DNA of 64,000 nt, taken from Fistularia commersonii (lineage: Eukaryota; Chordata; Actinopteri; Syngnathiformes; Fistulariidae). The stretch lies in the NCBI GenBank assembly GCA_037954325.1, contig JBBMNZ010000030.1, positions 9,618,501 to 9,682,500 on the forward strand, read 5' to 3'. Below are positions 46,491 to 59,135 of the stretch, piece after piece. How positions within the stretch are numbered: the first letter of the stretch is position 1; every line of letters begins with the position of its first letter. Under the pieces are notes generated by a model. It saw only the letters and a list, made by a program, of their open reading frames with translations. It was not told the origin of the DNA and made no database searches. A program made the position numbers and the translations under genes.

Positions 46491-48446
46491 GCGTGTGTCT
46501 GTTAATATTCAAACATTAAAAGATGCCCATCACCCTGTACGTTGTTATTCATCATTGTTAATGTAAATACATTTAAAGTGTGGGGTACACTCAAGTCTGC
46601 GCTGCCATTTTTATTGCGGTGAACTGTCATTCGCCTCTCCCTCTGCAGCTTGTGTGATATTTGGCCACATCAAGCGTTATCTAATTCTTCTCTTAGTGCT
46701 TTTTTCCCCTTTAGGTGTGCTATCCACCACTCGCGGAGACCAGACGATAAACTTGTCCGTTGTGGTTTTGGCAGATGGAGGCCTCTGTGTCACCGCGCAT
46801 TCACTTCTTCACACACACAGCCGCGTTCTTGTAAATGGAGAAGCAACGGCAGGTCTGTTTTTTTTTTTTTTTCTGGGCGGTTTATATTTTCACCTCTCAA
46901 GGGGTAACTTGTCTTCGGCGAGCGGAGGAAATGAAAAGAAACAACAGCAGAGGAACGGGAATGACAGGAATCTTGGGGTCGTCCGCCCTCACACTCTCGC
47001 AGGAGGCGGCTGGTCGATTGATCCTTCGTCGTTTCCCGTCTTTGTAATAAGAGACCCTTTAACCGGGACACAGACTTTTTGAGAGTGTTACCTCGAGAAA
47101 AAAAGTAAGAATCCATGTTCGAATCTTTATAAAAGTAAGAATGAAAAAAAGAACATCCGGCCTTTTGCCGGTGCCGCCGCTCATTCATCCTGATGCTTTT
47201 GTGGGATTCTCAGGATTTCGGATCCAAAGCGGATGAGAATCTCTCTCTCATGGCGCTCTAAAACAGAAGTTGCACTTTTTATTTCTATTTCTCTGGTAAA
47301 TTTAACAAGTCTACGAGTTTCTCTCTCTCTCTCTCTCCCAAGAACACAACATCAATCAATTGCCTAAAACAAGGTCTGGGCAAGGGATGATCTTTTCAGG
47401 AGGATATAAAAAGACCTGTTTGGTGTTAAACACAATTGTGGCAATGGAACCTTAGGAACTTCAGGTCTTATACTGCGCTATGAATAATCATTGTTCAACA
47501 TTAAACAAAAATAAAATAATGTTAGCATATGAATGTTTCCTGGTCATGATTCTAACACAGGGCTGTGCTATGTGTGTGTTCGTTTGGGCCTTTTTTGATG
47601 GATTGACCAGTCTTTGAAAATGTTGTAACGGACGCAAACCCAATTTTTATTATTCAATTAACATCAGTACACATTTATTGGTGAAAAACAATCACCCAAA
47701 TGTGATTTCAGCACATAACTTGATCCAAGTTATCTATGAACAGCTGTGAGCACCGACACCAAACCTTTAAAATATTTGTTTAAAAAATATACATGAACAC
47801 AAATGATAAGAAGTTACAGCACATAGAAATTGATACATCTACTTTCTATTATGAAATTAAGATGTTTCTCTGCTGTGCACTTTTTGAACTGCGGGCTTAG
47901 TGACAATAGCTACGTAGCTTCTGATCTGACCCAGATGTGTTTGTTATTGGATGTTTAGAAATAGGAAATGCCTGAGAAGGTTTGGTGAGCTTATTAAGTT
48001 ATTTTAGATGGATACGATGTTATTAAAAACTGAATATTTGTAAACTCGTCCAGAAACGGACAGTTTCTCATTTTTATCTAAACGGTCTTCCAGCACTTTT
48101 TATCTCTCCTCCGCAGCAGCTGCTGCTGCTACTTCCGGTAACAGCATTAGCAAGGAAGTAGGCAAACTTACTTTCTGGCAATCCCTTTTCACAATAAATA
48201 ACAAACAAATGACTAAAAGTAAATACGAGAGACTATAATGTATAGGATGAGGTGAGCTCTGAAATTGAGGGAATATATCTTAAAACGTTGTATAGACGTG
48301 TGAATATCCGACCCGAACCGAAGCTAAATGTAAACTTAGCGCAATCATAGAAATGGCGCTCCAACTTAAGGAAGTGTTGTTAAATTGAAATACATATTAA
48401 TACGTGTTAACATATTAATTAATAAAGCTTTAATCCAACCTTACCG
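46491..48446. other. Non-genic stretch
   Basis: No exon recognised. T run 46859-46872 and (CT)n 47322-47338. AT-rich, repeat-poor from 47340 to 48440. At 48105-48145 a (GCT)n stretch adjoins an ETS-type 'acttccggtaac' word, as in some promoters. Confidence 0.35.
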
Positions 48447-48626
48447 AATTCCGAGTGAAGAAACTGCTTTAAATTCTTCTGTCTCAAACAGGGTACGGCT
48501 TAGGATGTTTTGACTTTGAAGCCGAATTGATTCTTCATCTGCTGCTCGCAGGGCCGGAGTCACCGTGCTGCCGCAGAGCTTTGAGCGACATCTAGAGGCG
48601 GTTCGTGGCACTGCAGCCTGCTTCAC
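48447..48626 (-). other. Candidate exon with consensus donor, product unknown
   Basis: Minus-strand frame from ATG at 48626 running to a 'gtaagg' donor at 48446. The peptide includes ADEESIRLQSQNILSRTLFE. A second, shorter frame begins at another ATG inside it. No acceptor or family match is seen, so it could be a first exon with partial UTR or a chance frame. Confidence 0.18.
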
Positions 48627-51600
48627 GGTCTGTCCAGGTCGATGAAATCTCAGGCGTTTTCATTGTTGAATTCTTCAACGTTATCTGAATTTTGGATGGA
48701 GTATCGAAAGGAATATTTATTTTATTAAGGGGTACGATCACTGAAACCACATGATAAAAAAACGAGCAAAACACATCCACTCAAAATTACTGGCAACTGG
48801 AAATGAGAATTTATTAGCTGGTCAGTTATTTTTGCATCCAGGTATATCATGTTACTTAACCTCTTGAAATTACTAATTTTGAAGGAAATACTTTTTTTTT
48901 GGAAACCACACCAGAGAAGCTGAACACAAGTTTATTTTTAAATACTCCTGTTTTAAAATATGGGGTTGCATTTTATTGTGTGGGTTTTTTGTGATTTTTT
49001 TTTCTTTTTTTTTTTACAGTTGGTTGGATAATGTAGCTTTTTCCCACTTGCAATGATTCAGGTGATTTTTCAGTCATCAAACACACACACACACACACAT
49101 ATATATGTATATGTATATATACATATATATGTAGACAATTGTATATACAATTACTACAGTGTTGCTTCAAGTCGATTCGCTGCAGTGATGTCCCATCGAT
49201 CCTGCATCAGCTGAGTATTGGGCAGGAATCGGCTTCAAAAATACTTGTGATGTCACAAATCCTTCCTCAGATCAGATAGATCCCCCGTGAATTCAGAGAA
49301 ATTCTACACCCTGATCGATGAATGTGCACGCACCTGGAAGTTGCAGGCTCGGTGTGCGCGTGCGCTTACACACACTCACACACACTCACACAGTCAAGCT
49401 CAACAGTAAACTATAGGTACATCTCTAAATTCTATACACACCAATGAGGGGTGGCATTTGGATTTACCCTGACTTATGTGACCAAGATTAATACTTCCTG
49501 TCTGTTTTGCTATCTTTCTTTAACAAGTGATTACTATCTGAAATAAGAAGCCGAGTGATGTTGACATTATCAAAAAATGAATTTCTGCATGTCTGACTTT
49601 CAATAGTTTGCTGGTGGGAAATTAATTTGTTGGATTCTTAAATGTATTCTGTTTTATTTTAATTTAATATGATTTAATTTTTTTAAAATTTGCATTAACG
49701 CCCTGCTTCAAAGTTTTCCCCAACATACATCCTTCGGAGTGGCTCTGAAATGGAGCCGGAATCAGTCACACAGATGTAGTCATACAAGCTGCACGGGGAG
49801 TGTTTGATAACCCTGCAGTCGTAATGCAGGAATTGAAGGGGAAAGGGCTGGGGGTCTGCAGTGCTGAGAGATTGACTTTGCCTTGTGACTTTAAGATCCT
49901 ATTTGGTCCACTGGCTTAGAATCTAAGGAGAGAGGGAGAGAAAAAAAAATGAAGGAAATCTTGGCCCTGACCAGATAAGTCCAGTTGGATGTGAATTTGT
50001 ATTCTGAGCCACAGACATAATTCTCTTTCCGTAAACACTGAAGGCGTTATATTGGAACAACGGACGGGGGCATGTCGGTTCGGAAAAGCACTGACCGAAT
50101 GGGGTCGAGAATCACGGCCTGAAAAAAGGGTTTTTCATTTAAAATGATAATAATAATGAAAATGATAATAATAATAATAATAATGATAATAATGATAGCA
50201 CGTTAGCCTTTCCAATTTATCCTGATTTTACAAAACATTTGAAGGATTAATTCCTTTTCATTCCCAAACAGGCTTGAAAAGTAGGATAGATTTAAAGTCA
50301 GTATCACAATCTATCACTTATTAAAAAAAATCTGTACATGTGTGTTTTCGGGTCGACCCCACCCGTCCCCCTCTTTGTGTGTGTGTGTTTTTTTATCCTG
50401 TCGTTTTTGTCGCCACATTTCTGAGGAAGATAATGAGGAAGACAGGTCAGTAGAGAGAGAGAGAGCGCAAACAACGGCATCTCTTGTCCGGCGTTTTGAT
50501 TAAACGCAATGGAAGGCAGGAGAAGGAGGTCTGACACGTTTTCTTTCTCGTTTCTTCACATTATGGGATGGCTGGCAGACTTTTTAAGATGTGTCGAATC
50601 AGCAGTAAAGTGCCACACATTTTTTATTTCACGGTTTTTGAAAAACAGAACAGGCCCAGTGGTTGGACAAGATGAATTTTGTCTCTCACAAAAAAGAGAA
50701 ATATTAAGGAAAAAAAACATTGAATAAACAAACAATTCAGGAAATCACTGGAAGAGCAAACACACAAATATATTTGAAATCACATAAATGACATGGAAGT
50801 TTTCGTTTTTTATGCAAATTAAAATATCATCTGTCACATTTAAATCATAAATTGCTTTTCTATTTCATTTAGGGCCCACAATCACACACACACTTCCGCA
50901 GTTTCAATTTTCTTTGAGTGCATGTGAGCGTGTGTGTGTGCGTGTCAAGATTTATCCACCATTTACTGCTCTCTAAGAACACTTCCTTGTGCCTTTAAAG
51001 TTTCTTTATTTGTATTTTTGAATAAAGGGAGGGGGTTGTGGGTGCAGACGGAGGGGGGGTAGAGACAGACAGGGACTGCACACAGCACCATTCATTATTA
51101 ACACACCCAATATCGCCGGACCGGACACCTCTGGCTCCCCCAACCCCCGACAGCTCGCCCCTCCCGTCCCATTAACACACATACACACACACGAATCATC
51201 CAGAGCCCTCCAGGACCCTCCCCATGACCCCGCGACCTAGGCGCCATGGCAACCCCCTGACCCATCCTGCTGTTGCTGTGGTAACAACCTTGGAGCATGT
51301 CTGACCACTGCCGCCGCCGCTGCCGCCACCCCCATCTCCCCTCCCAACCCACCCCCTCCTCCCCCCAACTCACACACACACACACACACATACACACAAA
51401 CATACACATGCACACACACTCCCTATAGCCCTACAGCCGACCCCTCCTCCTGTTCCACGCCGAGCCGAGGCAAACCGATCGATATTCTATCACACAGAAC
51501 AGTGGAGCGAGAGAGAGGAGGCCACGGGCCAGCCAGATTACTGAGAGGAGGGGGTGGGACGGGGTTAGCGCTTGACAAAAAGAGAGCTGCTGTGTGTGTG

Positions 51601-52323
51601 TGTGTGTGTGTGTGTGTGCATGCATGCCCATATATGTGCGTGTCTGCGCGTGTGTGTCAGAGAGGAAACGAAAAGGGTTTTAGGGAAGGTAGGAGATGGA
51701 AAGGAGGTGTGTGTGTGTCGTGCAAAAAGGGGTTTTAGCGTGCGGGTGTAATCAGGTAGGAGATTGAGAGATGGTGTGTGTGTGTGTGTGTGATTTAGAA
51801 GAAAGACATAGTAGGGGGCTGAGGGTGTAAGTGCATGGAAGACTGAGAGAAAGTGTGTGTGTGTTGAAGGAAAGGTGTTTTTAGTGTGGTTGTTGTGGCG
51901 GGTAAGAAAGGGAGGTGTGTGTCTATGTGTGTGTGTGAGCATCATAATGAGTTGAGAGGAGCTGCAGCGCTTTAAGGCACCTTCTCTCTGTCTCTATTCT
52001 GACATATGTTTGTTAGTGGATTCCTGGCTCTGTGTGTGTGTGTCTTTGTCTCCCTCCATATGAAGTGAATCGGACACTGTTATTCAAGCGTCACACACCC
52101 CGAGGGTGCTCGGCGCTCGCAGGCTTACATGACACGACCTCGGCGGCGCATACAGAACAAACGGAAAGGAAATCATACACACTGCAGGGACGATGTAACA
52201 ACTGTTCACTTTTAAAATTAAATCAAATTAATTTTTTGATATCATTTTTAAAGGAAAACAGCAATCTGGTTGGGAGGGATCTACTGAATTGTTTTAGATA
52301 GCATCTTGTATTGTTGAAATGCC

Positions 52324-52397
<74 letters not shown>

Positions 52398-53214
52398 TCT
52401 TGTCAATTATTTCGGCTTCAGTTTAAAACCGTACCCCAGAAACACTTGCTAAATATATTTTCAGTTGGTACACTTAAATGAGAATTACATAGGTATATGA
52501 ATAAAAGGGAGATATTCGGTTTGTACATTGTGGGCTTTGTCATGCAGCTGCGTATGAGGCAGAGCAACATGCGCTGAATCCAACGTTTTTTCAGCTCAAG
52601 GATCCCAACAATCTCTGATCATTGAGAGGCTGTCTCTTGTTTTAAATAATATTTCCTTCATAATAAATGCATAAGTAAGCATTAATTACAACAGGGTATG
52701 GTATAGACAGATATATCAAAATCATTGACAAAATCAGACATTGTAAGACTGAAATCTACAAATGTAAAGTTCTGATTGTGATATGGTGATAATGGATTAT
52801 TGGTGATTGAAAGCGAACACTGCAGTAAAAAAAAAGTCAAAAGAAAAACGCATACTAATATCAAACCTGTCACTGAGTCACTTCCACTGCAGTATTCAGT
52901 TACTTTGCTTATTTGCCCTCCTGTCTTGATGCATTAAGTTGCCTCTTTACCTTTCACTGTGCCAATAATCCCAGCACCCTGATCTGACTCAGACTAACGT
53001 GAGGGGATTTCATGGAACTTCACAAATCCACATTTGGATTTACTTTAAAATATGACAGATTTGGCAAATGTATGTATGTACGTATGTATGCATGTACTTA
53101 TATATGTATGCATATGTACTTATGTATATATTCACATATTTTATGTGAGCATGTATGCATTCATTTACTTCGATTATGTACATATTTATGTATGTATGTA
53201 TTCATGGTTATGTA
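48627..53214. other. Non-genic stretch, microsatellite rich
   Basis: No exon recognised. (CA)n plus TA-rich 49081-49130, (AAT)n/(GAT)n 50138-50195, a GC-rich C tract 51300-51370, (CA)n 51372-51390, (TG)n about 51592-51618 and 51775-51791, (CA)33 at 52330-52395, and (TATG)n 53070-53110. Two X-box-like words lie at 51241-51253 and 51272-51285. Confidence 0.4.
52330..52395 (+). repeat. (CA)n microsatellite, about 33 copies
   Basis: The longest uninterrupted dinucleotide array in the window. Likely polymorphic. Confidence 0.95.
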
Positions 53215-53510
53215 TGTATGTAGGGCAGCACGTCTGCCTCAAAGCAAGGTCCGTGGATTGATTCCCACAGGGGGGCCTTTCTGTGTGTACTCTCCACGTT
53301 CTCCCGATGTCTGCATGGGTTTCCTCCCACAGTACGAAAATGTACATCGAAATTGAACTAGAGTGAATGCTTATATGTTTCTATATGTGGCCCTGTGATC
53401 AATTCAGGTTGAACCCAGCCCCTCGCCCAGTGACAGCTGGGATAGGCTCCAGCAACCCCGAGGACCCTGAGTGCAGGATAATTAGTATAGAAATTGAATG
53501 CAATAGCGTG
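53215..53510 (+). repeat. SINE-like dispersed fish repeat, near full-length
   Basis: Head ('agggcagcacgtctgcctca', 'gtggattgattcccacag'), 'gggcctttctgtgtgtactc', 'tgcatgggtttcctcccaca', 'atgtggccctgtgatcaatt', 'cctcgcccagtgacagctgg', 'gataggctccagcaaccccg'. The tail is degenerate and continues as GTAT-rich sequence. Confidence 0.85.
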
Positions 53511-55379
53511 TATGTATGTGTTTACATTTTTATGCATGTAATACAAACATGCATGTATTTTTGAATGTACATATGTGCTTATGTAAATTAATAAAAAAGG
53601 TAATATGTGCTAATGTAAATATTGACACATTTATATGTATTTATGTATGCATATACATATTTATGTACTCACTTATCAATCTATCTATCTATCTATCTAT
53701 CTATCATGGTATATCTCTTTCAGCCCCGACCCCCTTGAGGGTTCTCGACTTCCAACTTTTGAAACTTCGAAACTATCCATCACATCATAAATGCACTACA
53801 ATTATAAACTACAATCAGAAGTAAACCCTTTTCAAAAAAACAGTTTTCAACGTTTCTCAACAACATGAGAGTCCACACACTTGAAGATGTGCGCTCTAAG
53901 TGGACCGAGGCATTGCACCATGGTTCACCTGTGTGCGCGCAGTTGTGTAAGAACCTTGAGATGATCTGAGTCACATAAAAACAGTTTTGACATTTAACCA
54001 ATGACTGCAAATTGTTATTTATATTGACGCTTTGTTTGCTTTTTCCCACCGTCTTTGTGCTGGTAAGCTACGTGGTCCCTCCTCTGAGGCTGATGTTACT
54101 GTGACACAAATATATTGTTTGTGTACTTTTGATTTTAAACAATGTTTTACTAGCAATGATGTTTACGACTGTGGTATTCACGAGGGTGACAAGGGAGAGC
54201 CACCCAAGAGACAACAGTCTGTCTCAAACGTTGCAATATAATGACCTTGTGGTGTTTAAACATGAGGAAAAAAAGAATGTGTTTGTGGACATGATTTAAG
54301 TGGAGTGAGTGATTCAGAAGAGGCTCCACCAAACTCTCAGGAGAGAAAGAAAGTGGTTGAACAATGAAGCCACAAAAGAGATGACCTATATCCCTGGGTT
54401 AAAAGTGTGTGTGCATGTGTGTGTATTTGTGTTTGTCAAGGAGAACTTGTTCGCTTTGTGAACCTTGAAATAGTGTTCCTGAAACCAGGACACTGTTGCA
54501 TTCAGCTGGCGTGCGTCTGTGTGGTATGTGTGTATTTGTGTGTGTGCGCAGACAAACACACCAACGGCAACATGAAATAATCCAACCGGAGACGGTTCTG
54601 TGTTCATCCCAGTACGCAAATTCACTTTGAATCAAGTCCTGGTTCAAATCAATACAAAGTGAGGGTTTAATAAAAATTTAAAGTATCTTCTTCTATTTTT
54701 TTTTTCCTGTACCGCATCAACACCCCCCTCCCCCATTGCTATTCTATTACTATTATAATTCCAAGTTTTACAATTCAAGGACTTTCCAAAAAGTTTTCTT
54801 AATAAAAACAGACTCAAAATGTTACAGTATTTCACTCTTACTATGAAAATTTAGGTTTAAATGCCAGACACACATACACACCCCAAACCCCTCATGAGCA
54901 CACCTCAAAGTACACACAGCTGCAGGAGTGTAAAACTATATTTTCCTGCCTCATACAGACCAATTACTAACAATGATAATGATGAAAAAATATATATGAA
55001 TTAAACAAATATGATCCTTAGTATGTGTTATTACTTTGCAACTGTTAGTATCTGATTACACAAAGAAATACCACAGTTGGGAAACAACAATGGCTACAGT
55101 CGGGACACATTCATCCTCCTGTTTTCATCTAGTATTAAGCAGTATTTTGTTTTACCGCTGAGTTCCCCTTAATTTTTCTGTCAAGATTTATAATGTTACG
55201 CCTTTCAGGATTTCCCCTTTTGACCGTACAAAGGCTTTTCAATAGCGCCGCTGCTCTATCCAGTACGCCGAGATTACACAAGTTACAAAAAAATAAATGA
55301 CACAGCCGGGCTACAAAAACACGTCTTCAATAGAGTCCCTTTGGTCTCTCAGGCCATCTGAAGCAGCGTTGCAGAGGTG
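53511..55379. other. Non-genic stretch
   Basis: No exon recognised. Tetranucleotide (ATCT)n at about 53680-53704; AT-rich 53740-54250; (TG)n clusters 54408-54436 and 54523-54546; repeat-poor 54640-55380. Confidence 0.4.
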
Positions 55380-55915
55380 ACCTTTAATCACTCATTCATT
55401 CATTATATATACGCCTTGTCCTGCACTCAGGGTCGTGGGGTGGATGAGTCTATCCCAGCTGTCACTGTGCGAGAGGTTGTGTTCACCCTGGACTGATCAC
55501 AGGGAGACGTATAAAGACACACAACCATTCACCCTCTCACTTGCATGTCTGGGCAATTTAGGGTCTTCAATCGTCAATCTTTGTAGTTACAGTTAACAGT
55601 TAAGACAATTCATATTTCATTGTATTTCTTATTCTTCCTCCTTTCATCTTATCTATTACTGTTATGTTTTTTACTTGAAACTCTGGCCCAACAATTTCCT
55701 TCGGGATAAATAAAGTTGTTCTCATCTCATCTCAATGAAACTCTTCCATGATTTGAACTGTGGGAGGAACCCAGAGAACCTCGAGGAAACCCTCCCAGAC
55801 ACGGGAAGAACATGGAGACTCCACAAAGAAAGACCCCGTCTGAATAAAACTGGGGACTTTACTTCGAGAGGGAAGCCCTCAACCACTGCACCACCGCTGC
55901 GTCTTTAATTGATTA
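55380..55915 (-). repeat. SINE-like dispersed fish repeat, full-length and interrupted
   Basis: Reverse copy from tail ('cattcattcattata') through 'tatcccagctgtcactgtgc', 'caaccattcaccctctcact', 'tctgggcaatttagggtctt', then, after an insertion (55570-55737), 'gaactgtgggaggaacccag', 'gaacatggagactccacaaa' and the tRNA-like head complement ending near 'ccactgcaccaccgctgcg'. Confidence 0.85.
55570..55737 (+). mobile_element. 5'-truncated LINE 3' end inserted in the SINE-like repeat
   Basis: The segment ends with the familiar fish LINE tail 'aatttccttcgggataaata' followed by 'aagttg' and an imperfect (CTCAT)n tail. The host repeat is interrupted at 'cttcaat' and resumes after 'ctcaat', so TCAAT is a possible short target duplication. 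Nothing of the coding region remains. Confidence 0.65.
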
Positions 55916-57572
55916 TCTTACAAAATGAAAGAGACTATCTGAAAGCTCCAGGTGGATGTTGTCTTCCATCGGTCTGGATGACATCATAGGTTTTAGGTGT
56001 TTGGAGGTTTTTCTCAGAAAATATTTGGTCAATTTTTTCAGGGAAAAGATATGCCTGGAAATTAAAAACAAGGTGGAAAAAGCAGGTGATTTCTTCTTTG
56101 TTGCTCCCCCCACTGTGTTAGACTTGCGCCCGGATGTTTGATTCTATCCACATCGCGGTGCTGCTGACGCCCCTGTTGATCAGAATTGAACCAGGAACCT
56201 TCTTGCTGTGAGGCAGCAACACTTACCACTGTGTAGTTTAACTTGATCTTAAGACACGGTGTTACGATGATTTTCTTTGCCTAGCAGGGGTGACTTTTGA
56301 GAGAACACTTCTCTGGCGGGGTTGGGGTGACCTTAACCTCTGGCCATCAGTGTCTCATTGGCTCATACTGAAGTCCAATTGGATGATGGCACCCTATTCC
56401 AAGAAATCCCCCAAAAGCATTCCCTGAGATAAAGTGTTAACAATTCCTCTGGCTGCAACTGGAGTAGGTCAGGAACTGAGGAAAACAAATAATCTGCCAA
56501 ATTTCTACAAAATTGTACTCATTTGACATATGTGAGGGTCAGGTCAGACTCTTTAATCAGTTTCTTTTTTTTAAGAACCGGTTTCTGTTTGGATCCCTGA
56601 TCCAAACCATTGAAAATGACAGAAATAACGTTTTTTGGAGTCAACTTAGTCTAGAAATATTAGATTTTAAAACATCTGATTTTCAGTGTAGATAAACCAC
56701 TTCCACCAACACATAATGTGATTAAAATTGATAATAAGGCTACTTTGCCAAAACGTTTTGTAAAATATCTCATCGACCTGCTCACCAGCGTGAACCCGAC
56801 GTTCCGGAGCGTGATCGTTCCACCGGCTCTTCCTTGGGAGGTTTTCGTTCGATATGAGAACAATTCTTCTCCGAGAAGATCTGGCCCTTGCTGGAGGCTG
56901 ACAGAAGTGTTTTCCAGGAGTAATGTAATAATATGTGGGGATGGGGGCGAGAAGATAATCTTACGTAGATATCTCGTAAAAGGATTTTTTGGTAGGGGAG
57001 GAATTCACCAGAAGAAAATGTGAATGTAGGTTTCCATCCACATGCGCTGTAAGAATATTATTAGAGGAGTCAAACCTTCTCGATCAAACATTTATCATTA
57101 TAGCTTTTACAGACGCATACCAGCTAAATAGCCACTCATTATGCACACAAAATATATATATATATATATATATTTATACATATATGTATTTTCTATTTTT
57201 GTTATTGTTACAATTAGAATTTTCCCATCATGCTTCCTTTGTAATTTGCAAAATCCTTCCTGGTGTGATAGATCAGAAAAGGAGGCCTACCTTCCGTCAC
57301 GCCCCGGCTGTACTTCCGGAAAACCTTGCGTTGACAGTTTTGGAAAATAAAAATGATGTTGTTGTTGAGAGCAATCTGATATCTGATAACTCACGCTGGT
57401 TGGATTGCTGGGGCTCTTCAGTTTCTTCAGTCCTGCTTCATGCCGCCGTCGCGCCCACAGCTGTTGCACGCTGACATTTGGACGCGCTAGTGTTTTCTGT
57501 GACTCGGCTCGGTCTCATGGTATGAAAGAGATAATCCGACACTGCAGCCACAGGTAAGAGTTGGTCACAGCA
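55916..57572. other. Intergenic stretch 3' of atp1a3
   Basis: No exon recognised. A reverse SINE-like head fragment lies at about 56165-56235 ('gaattgaaccaggaaccttc', 'gaggcagcaacacttaccac') and (TA)n at about 57148-57172. The frames at 56513-57023 have no family signature. Confidence 0.4.
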
Positions 57573-59106
57573 TTTATTTCCATTTTCTGACAAAACTCCA
57601 CACAAAACAAACAAGAGACCAAACTGAAAAAAGAGAGATCCTTCTATTTTATTTCATTTTCTTTTTTTTTTTCTCACCCTGCTGCTGTTTCACATTTTAA
57701 GGTACATTCGCCTTACTCCATATTTCCACAGATTAAAATAATGAAATTGGAGAGAAATCTCTTTTTCCGAGGACACAGAAAGATTGTAATTTTTTTTCCA
57801 AACAGGGGGTGAGGTTGGGCGGGTCACGGGAAGTTGTGGGCTGTATATAAGGAGGCAGGTAGTGAAAGTGGGCGGAGGTTTACAAGGACAGAGGGTTTGC
57901 ACGGTGTTCACAAACAGACAGACGATCAGGGACAGTTGGAACAGGCAGGGGGGAGGTGGGGAGGAAGAAGAGGGGTGGGGGGTGGGAGATAGGGAGAAGG
58001 AGGTGAGACAGTGTGCTTTGTCATGTCCGAATGAAAACAAGCAGCTCTCAGACCCACTCCAAATGTAAAATGAAATACAATTAAAAAAAAAAAAGCCCAA
58101 AAGCAAACAATTTAGTTATTAAAAAAAAAAAAAAAAAACTCAATCGTCTATTAGAAAACAACAACGCGAGCGGAACAGAAAGCGAACACAGGGGGTGGGG
58201 GGGCCGGCTTGTGCGAGGAAAGGAGAGAAGTCAGAGGAAGTGACCTTCACCCCGTGAAGGGTGTGAGTGAGCCTCGGTTTTATGGTTAGATTGATTCTAT
58301 CTGAGAAGAGAAGGGTGAAGAGGAGGAGGGGGAAGGATGGCAGTAGAAGATTGGCAGTGAGTAATTATAAAAAATAGAGGTGGTGGGGGGGCAAAGTGGG
58401 AAGGATAGAAATAAAGGAGTCTAGTAGCTCAAAATGGCAGTGATCAGGAAGCTGGAGCCTGGTGCCTCTACAAAGAAAACAACGGAACACCCCCCACCCC
58501 CCAAAAAAGAAAGACAAAACAATGTCACCCACTCGCCCAAAACACCAGTTGGGAGTCAGGACAGGAGCTGCCATGTTGCTGTTCTGCTTGGCGGGAGCGG
58601 TCGCAGTGGAACAGTCAGGTTTTTGTTTTGTTTTTTTTCCCGGTCCGTACTGTTGGAATCGAGGTCGGTTCCACACAAGCGGTGTGGTTTGAATGCACAC
58701 GTGAATAGCAGACGCACCCGGTGTGGTAAGAAGCATCGACACGACAACGTTACTGGTAGAATGGCGCTGTAGAGACTTTGGATAGAAAAAAAGTGGGCAG
58801 AGGGGCAGAGAGGACATGGAAGTAAGAGACCCCCCTCCCATCCTCTCCTCCTCTGTCGTTGGTCCTCTCGTCTTCTTGGCGTTTTTTTGTCTTTTTTTTT
58901 TGTCAGGAGATGAATGGGAGAGAATGGGAGAGATGGAGCGGGAGGAGTAAACATTGTTTTCTTGTACGGCGCGAGTGTGCTGAGAGTTGAGGTGGGACGG
59001 TTGGAGGGGGGAGAGGAAGGGGGGCTAGTGGGGAGGATATAGAGAAGAGGGGATGAGCTCAAGAGGAGGGAAGGACAGGGTGAGAAGTAAATGACGCTTT
59101 GATAAT
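57573..59106 (-). other. atp1a3: 3' UTR of atp1a3
   Basis: Downstream of the TAA stop on the minus strand, no exon or new promoter is seen until two polyadenylation signals (AATAAA on the minus strand) at 57653-57648 and 57578-57573. This gives a UTR of about 1.5 kb. The mRNA-sense sequence is strongly C/U-rich in blocks (for example complements of 57945-58010 and 58980-59080) and has U/A runs (58081-58094 and 58120-58138). The exact cleavage site cannot be fixed, and a shorter form is possible. Confidence 0.6.
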
Positions 59107-59135
59107 TTAGTAGTATGTCTCTTTTTCCACCCAGC
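59107..59135 (-). CDS. atp1a3: atp1a3 terminal coding exon with stop
   Basis: Completes the Gly codon and encodes WVEKETYY, then TAA at 59109-59107. The two terminal tyrosines take part in C-terminal control of Na+ affinity in this family. Acceptor 'cttctctgcag' ends at 59136. Confidence 0.96.

Noticed and set aside
53012..53356. 114-codon plus-strand frame rich in Tyr/Met/Cys
   Set aside because: Translation of (TATG)n-like sequence running into a SINE-like repeat.
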